The translations under genes and the position numbers were made by a program. The notes under the pieces were generated by a model. It made no database searches. It saw only the letters and a program-made list of their open reading frames with translations, and had not been told where the DNA came from. A stretch of 29,635 nucleotides of DNA from Candidatus Eiseniibacteriota bacterium. Lineage in GTDB: Bacteria; Orphanbacterota; Orphanbacteria; Orphanbacterales; Orphanbacteraceae. The DNA lies in NCBI GenBank assembly GCA_024276995.1, contig JAJRWB010000020.1, positions 1-29,635 on the forward strand. Direction: 5' to 3'. This document shows, one piece after another, positions 1 through 6,611 of the stretch. Within the stretch, counting starts at the first letter, position 1; every line of letters begins with the position of its first letter.

Positions 1-161
1 CCGCTGGCGAGATCGGTGATATTCCTCTGGAATCCCGCCAAGTCGCCACGCGACAAATCGATCATCGCGCCGATCTTGTCGCCGTAGGCATCGGGCATCC
101 CGAGGGCGTCGAGCATCCGGTTGACCTGAGTACCGACGGAATTGACACCACCCATTGACAT
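1..161 (-). CDS. Partial small hypothetical protein downstream of the T3SS operon
   Basis: The first 53 codons of a minus-strand gene are visible before the window edge. The start is the ATG at 161, placed 4-5 bases after a strong AAGGAGGAG ribosome site; a second ATG lies two codons in. The visible product begins MSMGGVNSVGTQVNRML and continues with a Gly/Asp-rich amphipathic stretch (AMIDLSRGDLAGFQRN). It has no signal peptide and no membrane segment. It is the first gene after the terminator-like hairpin behind sctU and has its own candidate promoter. A small, signal-less protein here could be a type III substrate (needle, translocon or effector) or a chaperone. I do not recognise the family and the C-terminal part is missing, so the role is a guess from context. 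Confidence 0.6.
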   Translation of the reverse strand, partial: MSMGGVNSVGTQVNRMLDALGMPDAYGDKIGAMIDLSRGDLAGFQRNITDLAS

Positions 162-194
162 GGTGCTCCTCCTTCTCTACAGGTTACATCTTCT

Positions 195-220
195 TCCTTG
201 AGGGAAATCCCCAACAAGGA
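195..220 (-). promoter_or_regulatory. Stem-loop in the leader of the left-edge gene
   Basis: The inverted repeat TCCTTG ... CAAGGA encloses a second GGG/CCC pairing, giving about 9 base pairs with a small asymmetric internal loop. It lies between the candidate promoter and the ribosome site, about 34 bases upstream of the start codon. It could control translation or transcript stability. Only the repeat itself is seen; no known riboswitch class is recognised. Confidence 0.35.
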
Positions 221-350
221 GCTTCCATTGGATCTTATTTTCCGTATATGAAACCGGCGTGGTACCACCCGCCAGCCGGGAGAGTAGAAATCCGTCGAGT
301 TGCGCGGTGTTCCCTGGGCGACCCCGGTGGACTGCCGGAGACGCGTCGGG

Positions 351-379
351 ATCATATCGCCCTTTTCCCGGAAATGCAA
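351..379 (-). promoter_or_regulatory. Candidate sigma-70-type promoter for the left-edge gene
   Basis: Reading the minus strand, TTGCAT (374-379) and TATGAT (351-356) are separated by exactly 17 bases. The -10 matches the consensus in 5 of 6 positions, the -35 only in 3 of 6. The transcript would start near 344, leaving a leader of about 180 bases. The position just downstream of the terminator-like hairpin fits a new transcription unit. Confidence 0.4.
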
Positions 380-390
380 GAGTTCCCTCG

Positions 391-417
391 AAAAAGCGGT
401 CCCTTTCGCAAAGGCGC
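391..417 (-). terminator. Terminator-like hairpin after sctU
   Basis: On the minus strand a GCG-CCTTT stem closes over a GCG loop with AAAGG and, after a three-base bulge, CGC. TTTTT follows directly. It starts about 25 bases after the sctU stop. The stem is short, so strength is uncertain, but position and T-run fit the end of the type III operon. Confidence 0.45.
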
Positions 418-442
418 ATCCTTTCTTCACGTTTAACCTATA

Positions 443-1513
443 TCAAACACTGAAGGTGTCCTTGCCGCCGCTGTGGCTGTAAACCCACTGGAGCACTTCG
501 GCCACCGCCGTGTAGAGATCCTCCGGGATCTCCTCACCCACCTCCAGTTCGTTCAGCGCATGGGCGAGCGGTACGTTCCGCATGATCGGGACGCCATACT
601 GCTTCGCCACCTCGATGATCTGCCGCGCTATGAGGCGTTCCCCCTTCGCCGTTACGCGGGGCGCCGCGTTGTCTTCCTCGTTGTAGCTGATCGCCACGGC
701 GATATGCGTCGGGTTCACCACCACCACGTCCGCCTTCCTCACGCTCTCCACCATGTTGTGAGAGAGGATCTCCTGGTGCATCTGCTTCCGCCGCCCCTTG
801 TACTGCGGATCACCCTCCTGTTCTTTCCCCTCCCGCTTCACCTCGTCTTTCGACATCTTCAATTTTTTCTCGTGCTGGATCCTCTGGATGAACACGTCCA
901 CCGCGCCGAGCATGATCAGCGCGATCCCGACGCGCGTTCCGATCTTGAAGAGAAGGTCGCCCGTCAGTTTCGCCGCCGCGGAGATCGGTTGGCGCGCGGT
1001 GAGCGCGATCTCCGTGATCGCGCCGCGCATGATCACCCACGCGAGAGCGCCCACGATGGTCAGCTTGAATAGCGACTTGAACATTTCGATATACGTCTGC
1101 GCGGAGAAGAATTTTTGCTTGAAACCGTTGATCGGGTTCAGCTTGTCGAGCTTCGGCGCGAGCGGCTTCATGGTGAAGAGCGCGCCCACCTGGACGAACT
1201 GCACGAACGCGGCAAGCACGAAACCGGTGAGCAGGAACGGCCCGATCACGCGGAACATGAGCATCATTCCCTGGAGGAGGAGCTTGTGGATCTGGTCCGG
1301 GTTGAGGATCGGCGCCGTGACGGCGGTGGTGAAGAACGACGCCATCCCTTCCTTCAGATATGTTGCGTTCTTCGAGTTCGACAGGATGAACACCATGAAC
1401 ACGGCGAGAAACACGACCGACACCACGAGATCCTGGCTCTTCGCTACCTGCCCCTTTTCGCGGGCTTCCCGGATCTTTTTCGGTGTTGGTTTTTCGGTCT
1501 TCTCACCCGACAC
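443..1513 (-). CDS. sctU: Type III export apparatus switch protein SctU (FlhB/YscU family)
   Basis: SctU is the inner-membrane export-gate protein that switches substrate class after self-cleavage. The 356-aa product opens with the family signature GEKTEKPTPKKIREAREKGQ. It has four hydrophobic segments in about the first 210 residues, then a charged cytoplasmic domain with the autocleavage motif NPTH at residues 267-270, and the usual PLAHAL...GEEIPEDLY region near the end. The start is GTG at 1513, chosen because an AGGAG site lies 7-9 bases upstream and because the family signature begins there. The upstream sctT stop codon TAG is part of that ribosome site, so the two genes are tightly coupled. 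It is the last gene of the operon. The sequence alone does not decide between a flagellar and an injectisome type; the neighbours favour the injectisome. Confidence 0.95.
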   Translation of the reverse strand: MSGEKTEKPTPKKIREAREKGQVAKSQDLVVSVVFLAVFMVFILSNSKNATYLKEGMASFFTTAVTAPILNPDQIHKLLLQGMMLMFRVIGPFLLTGFVLAAFVQFVQVGALFTMKPLAPKLDKLNPINGFKQKFFSAQTYIEMFKSLFKLTIVGALAWVIMRGAITEIALTARQPISAAAKLTGDLLFKIGTRVGIALIMLGAVDVFIQRIQHEKKLKMSKDEVKREGKEQEGDPQYKGRRKQMHQEILSHNMVESVRKADVVVVNPTHIAVAISYNEEDNAAPRVTAKGERLIARQIIEVAKQYGVPIMRNVPLAHALNELEVGEEIPEDLYTAVAEVLQWVYSHSGGKDTFSV

Positions 1514-1525
1514 GGCGCGACTCTC

Positions 1526-2341
1526 CTATCTCGCCAGGTACCCCACCACCCGGAACACAAGCTCCATCATCGAGCCCATCCAGACTTCGAACTGGTCGAT
1601 CACGATCCTCAGCGACAGGAGCACCATCAGCACACCGAGAAACATCTTCACCGGCTGGGACAGATTGAACACGTTGATCTGCGGCGACGCCCTGTTGATG
1701 ATACCGAAACCGACGTCGGTGATGAAAAGGGCGATGAACGCAGGCGCACCGAGCTGGAGCGCGATCACGAACAGATCCGCCGTGAGTCGCATCAGGTCTT
1801 TCACGATCGGCTCGCCCGGCCCGGTGAAGGCGGGAAATTTCCATACGGGGAGCACTTCGAAACTGTGAAAATAGCCGCGAAGGAAAATGTGATGGCCGTT
1901 CAGGATGAGGAAGACGACGATCGCCGTCTGAACATAGAACACACCGAACACCGACGCTCTTTCGCTCAGCTGATAGACCATTCCCTCCGCCATGTTCGCA
2001 CCGCGCTGCATGTCGACGAGCCGTCCTGCCGCACCGAAACCGAGGAATACCACCGACGTGATGAAACCGAGCGTCACGCCGATGACGATCTCCTTGATCA
2101 TGAGGAAGAAGAAGATCGGCCCGCCCGCGAGGGCGCCGGGGGGAATCTTCATCAGCGAAGGGAGGAGAATCACCACGAAGGAGACGGCGACGCCCATCTT
2201 CACCTGGGCCGGTACCTTTTTTCCGCCGAGGAAGGGGTTGAAGAAGAGCGTCGGTACGCTCCTGCCGAGAGTGAGGCCGATCGCCATGAGCAGTTCCACG
2301 GGAGCGACGGGAAGGCCGAGCGACTGGTACCACGAATTCAT
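1526..2341 (-). CDS. sctT: Type III export apparatus protein SctT (FliR/YscT family)
   Basis: This is a multi-spanning inner-membrane component of the export gate that assembles with SctR and SctS. The 271-aa product has about six to seven hydrophobic segments. It carries family-typical stretches such as PVELLMAIGLTLGRSVPTLF near the N-terminus and GAPAFIALFITDVGFGIINR in the third quarter. Its length matches the family. The ATG at 2341 follows the sctS stop by one base, so translation is probably coupled. The stop is TAG and overlaps the ribosome site of sctU. sctT and sctU are in the same reading frame, so readthrough of this one TAG would give a SctT-SctU fusion resembling the FliR-FlhB fusions known from some clostridia. 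The simpler reading is two separate genes. Confidence 0.93.
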   Translation of the reverse strand: MNSWYQSLGLPVAPVELLMAIGLTLGRSVPTLFFNPFLGGKKVPAQVKMGVAVSFVVILLPSLMKIPPGALAGGPIFFFLMIKEIVIGVTLGFITSVVFLGFGAAGRLVDMQRGANMAEGMVYQLSERASVFGVFYVQTAIVVFLILNGHHIFLRGYFHSFEVLPVWKFPAFTGPGEPIVKDLMRLTADLFVIALQLGAPAFIALFITDVGFGIINRASPQINVFNLSQPVKMFLGVLMVLLSLRIVIDQFEVWMGSMMELVFRVVGYLAR

Positions 2342-2342
2342 G

Positions 2343-2615
2343 TCAGCTGCCGATCACCTGCGGGATGGCCGAGTAGATGCGCGTCGTGAACAGAACGATC
2401 TGGCTGATGAGCCATGGCCCCATGAGACCGAGAATGCCGAACACGAGAAGGATCTTCGGCACGAACGAAAGGGTCTGCTCCTGGATCTGCGTCGTCGCTT
2501 GGAAGACGCTGATCAGAAGCCCGACGACGAGACTTGTCAGGATCGGCGGACCCGAAAGAATTAGGATGAGAAGGAGCGCCTCGCGACAGAGTTGAAGTAC
2601 GAATTGAACCTCCAT
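2343..2615 (-). CDS. sctS: Type III export apparatus protein SctS (FliQ/YscS family)
   Basis: The 90-aa product has the normal length of the FliQ/YscS family and two long hydrophobic hairpin segments (about residues 15-40 and 52-77). The family-typical sequence QATTQIQEQTLSFVPKI lies between them. SctS packs with SctR and SctT to form the export pore in the inner membrane. The ATG at 2615 follows a GAGGGGGG ribosome site and lies three bases after the sctR stop. The gene is in the same frame as sctR and is separated from it by a TAG. Confidence 0.94.
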   Translation of the reverse strand: MEVQFVLQLCREALLLILILSGPPILTSLVVGLLISVFQATTQIQEQTLSFVPKILLVFGILGLMGPWLISQIVLFTTRIYSAIPQVIGS

Positions 2616-2618
2616 CGC

Positions 2619-3032
2619 CTACGCCCCCCTCACATAGCCGAGCACGAGGCCCTGCACGATGAGGTACCAGCCGTCCACCAGAACGAAGAGAAGGATTTTG
2701 AACGGAAGGGCGATCGTCGTGGGAGAGAGCATCATCATCCCGAGGGAAAGGAGCACGTTCGCCACCACCATATCGATCACCAGGAAAGGGATGAAGATGA
2801 TGAAGCCGATCTGAAACGCTTCTTTCAGCTCGCTGATCACGAACGACGGAATGATCACCTGGAAGCTCTCCGGATCGATCAGCTTGCCCGGTTCGTTGTT
2901 CAACCGCCGGGCGAGATCGACGAATAGAATCTTGTCCTTCCTGTGGGCGTGATACGAGAGAAACTCGCGAAGCGGCTCCTTCCCCCTCTTCGCGCCGTCG
3001 AGAAGCTGGCGCACCGATTGTTCGGAAAACAT
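2619..3032 (-). CDS. sctR: SctR (FliP/YscR), C-terminal part after an in-frame TAG
   Basis: The 137 residues from the ATG at 3032 are the C-terminal half of SctR. They contain PLREFLSYHAHRKD, then the diagnostic ELKEAFQIGFIIFIPFLVID and the closing segment GMMMLSPTTIALPFKILLF with LVDGW. The natural family C-terminus is reached at TAG 2619-2621. This frame is the direct continuation of the N-terminal part; only TAG plus four codons (Thr-Ala-Thr-Lys) separate the two. No Shine-Dalgarno-like sequence precedes the ATG at 3032, so efficient independent translation is not obvious. The full protein would be 249 residues plus the amber position, close to the FliP/SctR family length. Either this is a nonsense mutation or assembly error, or the amber codon is read through. 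Confidence 0.85.
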   Translation of the reverse strand: MFSEQSVRQLLDGAKRGKEPLREFLSYHAHRKDKILFVDLARRLNNEPGKLIDPESFQVIIPSFVISELKEAFQIGFIIFIPFLVIDMVVANVLLSLGMMMLSPTTIALPFKILLFVLVDGWYLIVQGLVLGYVRGA

Positions 3033-3044
3033 TTTCGTTGCGGT

Positions 3045-3371
3045 CTAAGCGGAGATGCCCGCTTCGTTGTAAACGTCTTTCGCAACGGGGATCATCACGA
3101 ATATGGTGAGCACGAAGGCGAGCCCGGTGATCACCTGGTTCGGCGGAATCTGTTGGGTGCCCATGGCGTTGCGCACAATGGAGAGCACAACGGATATCTT
3201 CACGAATGAAGTGAGCATGATCAGCATGAACGGAGCGATCGCGAGCGCCCCCATGACGATCATCAGGTTGATCGGACTGCCGAATTGGCCGGGCGCCTGG
3301 GCGAGGGCCGCGCCCGGGAAGAGAAGAGCGAGAATGATCGCGCCCGACGTTATTCTATGCTTTACTTTCAT
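3045..3371 (-). CDS. sctR: SctR (FliP/YscR), N-terminal part ending at an in-frame TAG
   Basis: The 108-residue product starts at ATG 3371 behind an AAGGAGAGCG ribosome site. Residues 1-25 look like a cleavable signal peptide (hydrophobic core, then ALAQA), a feature of flagellar FliP and unusual for injectisome SctR. Next come the family core INLMIVMGALAIAPFMLIML, TSFVKISVVLSIVRNAMGTQ, QIPPNQVI and FVMIPV. In FliP and YscR the protein continues through a periplasmic loop after the M-x-P-V motif. Here it stops at TAG 3045-3047, sixteen residues after that motif begins, and the same frame then continues with the rest of the family sequence. SctR is essential in known export gates, so a true truncation should disable the system. 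Confidence 0.85.
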   Translation of the reverse strand: MKVKHRITSGAIILALLFPGAALAQAPGQFGSPINLMIVMGALAIAPFMLIMLTSFVKISVVLSIVRNAMGTQQIPPNQVITGLAFVLTIFVMIPVAKDVYNEAGISA

Positions 3372-3759
3372 CGCTCTCCTTGATTCCCGCCCTGGCGCGG
3401 ACGGCGGGATAGTGGGCGAACACGTCCTTCTCGTCGAGTTCCTTCATCATCCGCACGCCGCCGTCCGAGACGCCGACGAGATAGTAGCGCCCCACGGCGC
3501 GGATGACGCACACCGTCCTGCCCGCGCCGATCGAGATCCTGTCGATCACGGTCATCGCGCCGCCGCCCGGCATGCGCCACCGGAAGAAACGGGGCATCAC
3601 GAAACGGAGAACCGCGTAGATCGCCAGGCAGATCAACGCGAGATAGAACACCATCCTGAGGAGAAGGAAACCGTAGCTTTCTCCCGTCGCCGGAACGCCC
3701 CCGTCCGGGAGCGGTATGTCCGCCTGCAAGAGAAGCGCGACCATCGGAAAGCCGATCAT
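3355..3759 (-). CDS. fliO: FliO-like protein
   Basis: The 134-aa product has an N-terminal hydrophobic segment (about residues 29-55, ending RFVMPRFFRW). It is followed by a small beta domain of FliO type, MTVIDRISIGAGRTVCVIRA then GRYYLVGVSDGGVRMMKEL. In flagellar systems FliO is a membrane chaperone for assembly of the FliP ring; injectisome operons normally lack it. The start at 3759 follows a GGAG site at 7-8 bases. The stop TAG lies inside the beginning of sctR (17-base overlap), so both genes are probably translationally coupled. Position directly before sctR matches fliO-fliP order. The family call rests on topology plus the conserved pattern; the functional link to SctR assembly is inferred. 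Confidence 0.82.
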   Translation of the reverse strand: MIGFPMVALLLQADIPLPDGGVPATGESYGFLLLRMVFYLALICLAIYAVLRFVMPRFFRWRMPGGGAMTVIDRISIGAGRTVCVIRAVGRYYLVGVSDGGVRMMKELDEKDVFAHYPAVRARAGIKESDESKA

Positions 3760-3795
3760 GCCGATCTCCGGGGGCGGGCCCGTTTCACGCCTCGC

Positions 3796-3993
3796 CTACT
3801 CGGCGAGCGAGAGAACGCGAACGCCCAGTTCACCTTCCACATCCACCAGTTCCCCGCACCCGATGGAGAGATCCTCCACCACGAGGTCCACCGGCGCGGA
3901 AACATTCTTTTTCAGTTCAAGCACCGTGCCGGCGCTCAGTCTCGACAGCTCGCCGAGGGTCATCCGCACCGACCCGATTTCCACGCGGAGCAC
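3796..3993 (-). CDS. Possible internally initiated SctQ-C (SpoA domain only)
   Basis: Inside sctQ, a GGGAGG sequence (4003-4008) is followed after 9 bases by an in-frame GTG (codon 383). Translation from it would give a 65-residue protein that is the second SpoA domain. Several injectisomes (YscQ, SpaO and others) make such a short form by internal initiation, and it then assembles with full-length SctQ. The site is seen in the sequence; its use is an inference. Confidence 0.4.
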   Translation of the reverse strand: MLRVEIGSVRMTLGELSRLSAGTVLELKKNVSAPVDLVVEDLSIGCGELVDVEGELGVRVLSLAE

Positions 3994-5139
3994 GACAGGC
4001 ACCCTCCCGGCGAGGGCAGCGCCCTCTTCGGTGACCGTCGCCCGGGAAACCTCTTCACCACAGCCCTCCGTCTCTTCGCTATTCCCCGCTTCACTTTCGG
4101 TCTCAGCCGCCTCGCCGGACGCTTCCTCCGCCGATCGTTCCGATTCGTCCTCTTCCCGATCCTTTTCCTGATCGCTGTTCAACGTCTCATCCTCCCTTTC
4201 GGATGGCCCATCTCCTTGCCGCACCACCTCTTCCACCTTGACCCGCAGCATCTCGCCGTCGGCGTCGATCGTGGCCGACACGGAGCCGGCGCCTCCACCG
4301 CTTCCGGCGGGCGCGAGACGGATCGTTCCGCCGAGAACGCCCCGATCGAACGTGCATCCACCCGCGTCGAAAAGAACGATGTCGTCCCTTTCGAGGCGGC
4401 CGATGTCGTCGCCCGTAAGACGCGCCTCGCCTAACCGGCCGGTGAGGGTTACGAAACGGTGGCCGAGCCGTGAAATGAGACGCTTCTTCATCTCTCTTTC
4501 ATGAGAAACGGCGCGCTCTCCGCCGTTGTAGGCGGCGCGGCACGCTTCGAGAACACGGCGGGGAAGGAGAAGGCGCCACGGAAGGGGCGCTCCCGCGAGA
4601 GTCGCCCTGCCGGAAAGCGCGAACCATCCGCCCGGCCCCTCCCCCCCCCATTCGGGGGCGCCCGTTTCCGTCCCCACCGCGCAAAGCGTCACCGGTTGCA
4701 CACCCGCCGCAAATGCCGCCCCTTCGTTCACCGCGGCGAGAATGCGCTCCACGAAATACGCGAGCACCCCTTTTTCGATGTTCGTCGGAAGGTCGGAGAC
4801 GGCTAGCTTCTCCCGATTCACGCCGATCACGCTGGAAGCCACCACTCGCGAACCGTCGATACTCGTTTCGAGAATCAGTTCGTCGCCGGCAACGCCCGTT
4901 CGGAGAAAGAAGCGGAGCCGCGCACCGTCGCCGAACACGTCTTCGCTCCGATCGGCGGTGACGATGCGCGCCGTTTCGAAACCACTCTCTTCGCGGTCAC
5001 CCTCCGGCTCGAACGAAGCGAACACCCGGCGCACGGCGTCACGCAACTCGCGAAGCGCGCCGGGCGATGGAAATAGCGCCGCGTTCGAACGCTCCGCTTC
5101 CATCTCCTTCCTCGTCAAGGTAGTGATCGCTTTCGTCAT
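3796..5139 (-). CDS. sctQ: Type III cytoplasmic sorting platform/C-ring protein SctQ
   Basis: SctQ forms the cytoplasmic sorting platform under the export gate. The 447-aa product has an SctQ-like N-terminal region, a first SpoA-like domain (about residues 228-300) and a second SpoA (FliN-type) domain (378-447, with VEIGSVRMTLGELSRLSAG). Between the two domains lies a strongly acidic, Glu/Ser-rich linker (about 310-366). Such a linker is longer and more acidic than usual, making the protein longer than YscQ or SpaO. The start is ATG 5139, with a weak GGAAG site about 10 bases upstream, 34 bases after the sctP stop. A run of nine G residues in the coding strand (4641-4649) is a possible slippage site. 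An internal start that would yield the SpoA2 domain alone is listed separately. Confidence 0.9.
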   Translation of the reverse strand: MTKAITTLTRKEMEAERSNAALFPSPGALRELRDAVRRVFASFEPEGDREESGFETARIVTADRSEDVFGDGARLRFFLRTGVAGDELILETSIDGSRVVASSVIGVNREKLAVSDLPTNIEKGVLAYFVERILAAVNEGAAFAAGVQPVTLCAVGTETGAPEWGGEGPGGWFALSGRATLAGAPLPWRLLLPRRVLEACRAAYNGGERAVSHEREMKKRLISRLGHRFVTLTGRLGEARLTGDDIGRLERDDIVLFDAGGCTFDRGVLGGTIRLAPAGSGGGAGSVSATIDADGEMLRVKVEEVVRQGDGPSEREDETLNSDQEKDREEDESERSAEEASGEAAETESEAGNSEETEGCGEEVSRATVTEEGAALAGRVPVVLRVEIGSVRMTLGELSRLSAGTVLELKKNVSAPVDLVVEDLSIGCGELVDVEGELGVRVLSLAE

Positions 5140-5173
5140 GAATCAGGTCTTCCCGTGCGGCCTTTTGTTACGC

Positions 5174-6091
5174 TCAGATCGTGTAATCGGTACTCGAACC
5201 GGGTTTGCGATCGTCTCTTTCCGTTCCGGAACGGCTCTTCGCGGCCTCCGTTCCGCCACCCCTTTCGACACCACGCGGTTCACCGCCTTCCCCCCGTCCA
5301 CCCTCGCCCGCGCCTTCGCCGGCACCGCCGGGCATCGCCCCGAACGCACCCGACGACGATTCCCCCTTCACCTCCACCGTGATCTCTCCCACGCTCAACC
5401 CCTGCGCCTCGAGACGATCCTGAAGCTGGGCGATCTCCCCTTCCAGTTTTTCCTTCGCCGCATATTGCTCCACCTGCATCACCACCTGCACGATACCGTC
5501 CTTGGTGCTCACCTTGAGATTCATCCCCTCGAACACGGTCGACTTGAGGCCGAGCCGCATCTCGGTGGCGCCCACGCGGTTCTGTCCGATGCGGACCGAT
5601 TCGACGAGCTTCTGCACCAACTCGGGAGGAAGGGAGGAGCCTTTCGTTTCCTGGACCTGCTGTGCATCGTGGCGGATGGAGAAGTTCTGCTGCGACTGTC
5701 CGACCGCTTCGGTGTTCTGGTCGGCCATTTTCTTCTGCTTCACCGTCTCCCGGCGATACGTGGCGGCGAGTTTTTCCTGGCCCCGGACCGCCTCGTCCTT
5801 GATGGTGAACTTCACCGCCTCCTTCTTTCCCTTGCCGACGCCCTCCGTTCCGGTGGCCGTGCCGCCCGGCGCCTTGCCCTTCCCGCCCTGCGCCTTGCGG
5901 CCGCGGTCCGCGCCCCCACCTTTACCGTTCACCGCCCCACCTTTACCTTCACCCTCACCCTTGCCCTTCCCCTTCTTCTTCAGCACCTCATCGAATTTCG
6001 GGGCATCCTTCGATTTCTTCTTTCCCTGCTTCCTTCCGGGCGGTCTGTCCCCCGTCGGCGGGACCTGCCCGACTCCGTCCACACGGCTCAT
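5174..6091 (-). CDS. sctP: SctP/FliK-like needle-length and substrate-switch protein
   Basis: The 305-aa product begins at ATG 6091, which overlaps the sctO stop (ATGA). The N-terminal third is Lys/Gly-rich and of low complexity (about residues 18-90). Residues 155-242 form a FliK C-terminal-like domain: a conserved MRLGLKSTVFEGMNLKVSTK stretch, VQVVMQVE and a final LQDRLEAQGLSVGEITVEV. The tail (245-305) is Gly/Glu/Arg-rich and probably disordered. FliK/SctP proteins are secreted, measure needle or hook length and trigger the SctU switch. A short motif KFDEVLKKKG at residues 32-41 closely resembles one in SctI, another early substrate. The position between sctO and sctQ is standard for sctP. 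Confidence 0.8.
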   Translation of the reverse strand: MSRVDGVGQVPPTGDRPPGRKQGKKKSKDAPKFDEVLKKKGKGKGEGEGKGGAVNGKGGGADRGRKAQGGKGKAPGGTATGTEGVGKGKKEAVKFTIKDEAVRGQEKLAATYRRETVKQKKMADQNTEAVGQSQQNFSIRHDAQQVQETKGSSLPPELVQKLVESVRIGQNRVGATEMRLGLKSTVFEGMNLKVSTKDGIVQVVMQVEQYAAKEKLEGEIAQLQDRLEAQGLSVGEITVEVKGESSSGAFGAMPGGAGEGAGEGGRGEGGEPRGVERGGGTEAAKSRSGTERDDRKPGSSTDYTI

Positions 6092-6597
6092 CGGTTCCTC
6101 TCCTCGCGGCGACGTTTCTCGTAAAGGGCGCTGCTGATCTCTTCGATCGACTTCTCTTCCCGCTTCATCTCCTCGCGGCGGCGCTCCTCGAGCCACTTCT
6201 CCTTCAGTTCCTCGTGAACTTTCACCTCGTTCGAGATTTCCTGGAACCGCTCGCGCACCGCGGCGAGCGCCTTCTCGGCCCGTCCCACGGCGCGTTCCTG
6301 GGCGAGGTACTTTCGCCGCTGATCGCGGTAATTTCCCTCGATGCACTCGAGGTGGTTCTTCCGCGTTCGGATATCGGCGACACTCAGCTCTCCCGCCTTC
6401 ATCCCCTCCCAGTATTCGCGGCTTTGTACCTCCTTATCGCGCACCAGCGCGTCGAGTTGCGCCTGGATCGTGACGAGCGCCTCTATTTCGACGCGCACCT
6501 TCTCCTCCGCGCCGGTCAGCTCTTCCCGAACGCTCTCCTTCCGGCGGCGCACTTCGTCGAGGTAGACGTCGAGCTTGTACTTCGGCTGCTTCGCCAT
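6088..6597 (-). CDS. sctO: SctO/FliJ-like coiled-coil stalk protein
   Basis: The 169-aa product is almost entirely charged and helical, with heptad-like spacing throughout, no signal peptide and no membrane segment. It starts KQPKYKLDVYLDEVRRRKES, similar in style to YscO/FliJ/CT670 proteins. Members of this family insert into the SctN hexamer as a central stalk and connect it to SctV. Length and position between sctN and sctP fit. Sequence conservation in this family is very low, so the call depends on gene order and coiled-coil character. The ATG at 6597 follows a GAAGGG site, 14 bases after the sctN stop. Confidence 0.82.
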   Translation of the reverse strand: MAKQPKYKLDVYLDEVRRRKESVREELTGAEEKVRVEIEALVTIQAQLDALVRDKEVQSREYWEGMKAGELSVADIRTRKNHLECIEGNYRDQRRKYLAQERAVGRAEKALAAVRERFQEISNEVKVHEELKEKWLEERRREEMKREEKSIEEISSALYEKRRREERNR

Positions 6598-6611
6598 CGC
6601 CCTTCGCCGGT

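Noticed and set aside
1115-2389. Long plus-strand open frame, very rich in Arg, His and Glu
   Set aside because: It is antisense to sctU and sctT, which are clearly real; its composition reflects the GC-rich codon pattern of the other strand. The same holds for the long plus-strand frames at 4742-6124, 6816-7967 and 9694-11133.
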